The position numbers were made by a program, and so were the translations under genes. Positions 5,719 to 5,760 of a stretch of DNA of 5,760 nucleotides are shown in pieces. The stretch is from assembly GCA_029940345.1 (NCBI GenBank), contig JAOZRC010000270.1, positions 1,423 through 7,182 of the forward strand, written 5' to 3'. The notes beneath the pieces are model-generated. The model made no database searches. It was not told where the DNA came from and was given only the letters and a program-made list of their open reading frames with translations. This stretch comes from Desulfobacterales bacterium (GTDB lineage: Bacteria > Desulfobacterota > Desulfobacteria > Desulfobacterales > JAUCGF01). Each line of letters opens with the position of its first letter. Position 1 is the stretch's first letter.

Positions 5719-5760
5719 TTATAAATAATATCTGGCTGTTATCCATATTGTTTGGTCGCC

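Overview
The window reads as chromosomal sequence of a Gram-negative bacterium of moderate GC content. My best guess is a deltaproteobacterial (Desulfobacterota-like) sulfate-reducer type genome, from the look of the protein sequences and the degenerate heptamer and palindromic intergenic repeats. That placement is an impression, not a proof.

Right to left on the minus strand (about 3400 down to 76) lies a thiamin-precursor salvage operon. It has a candidate promoter, a well-formed TPP riboswitch aptamer (3149-3240), a roughly 150-nt leader, then thiD (HMP/HMP-P kinase), thiW (membrane S component of an ECF-type vitamin transporter) and a fused two-domain ECF ATPase. thiD and thiW overlap by 4 bp (ATGA), and thiW ends at or just before the ATPase start, so the three genes look co-transcribed and translationally coupled. 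The riboswitch implies shut-off when TPP is plentiful. The T component (EcfT), needed to complete the transporter, is not in the window.

A 136-bp MITE-like element (3254-3389) with perfect 21-bp terminal inverted repeats and an intact 8-bp target duplication sits directly between the promoter region and the riboswitch. The duplicated 8 bp contain the -10-like hexamer TATAAT on the operon's strand, so the insertion appears to have split and duplicated the promoter's -10 region. This is the most interesting observation in the window.

On the plus strand, 3683-5029 encodes an exported 448-residue protein with three peptidoglycan-binding-like repeats. The second and third repeat units are exactly 96 residues apart and each ends in a C-x3-CEF motif; the C-terminal domain is unrecognised. 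A possible 46-codon leader ORF (3530-3670) lies just upstream in the same frame.

The right end is decayed sequence. At 5093-5494 (minus) is the isolated C-terminal tail of a type I restriction HsdR subunit. Beside it is a short AT-rich open frame (5551-5718, minus), interrupted upstream by an in-frame stop, which may be a remnant of another gene. At the far left (7-55) is an array of seven degenerate 7-bp repeats (YSAACAT). No tRNA, rRNA or CRISPR array was seen.
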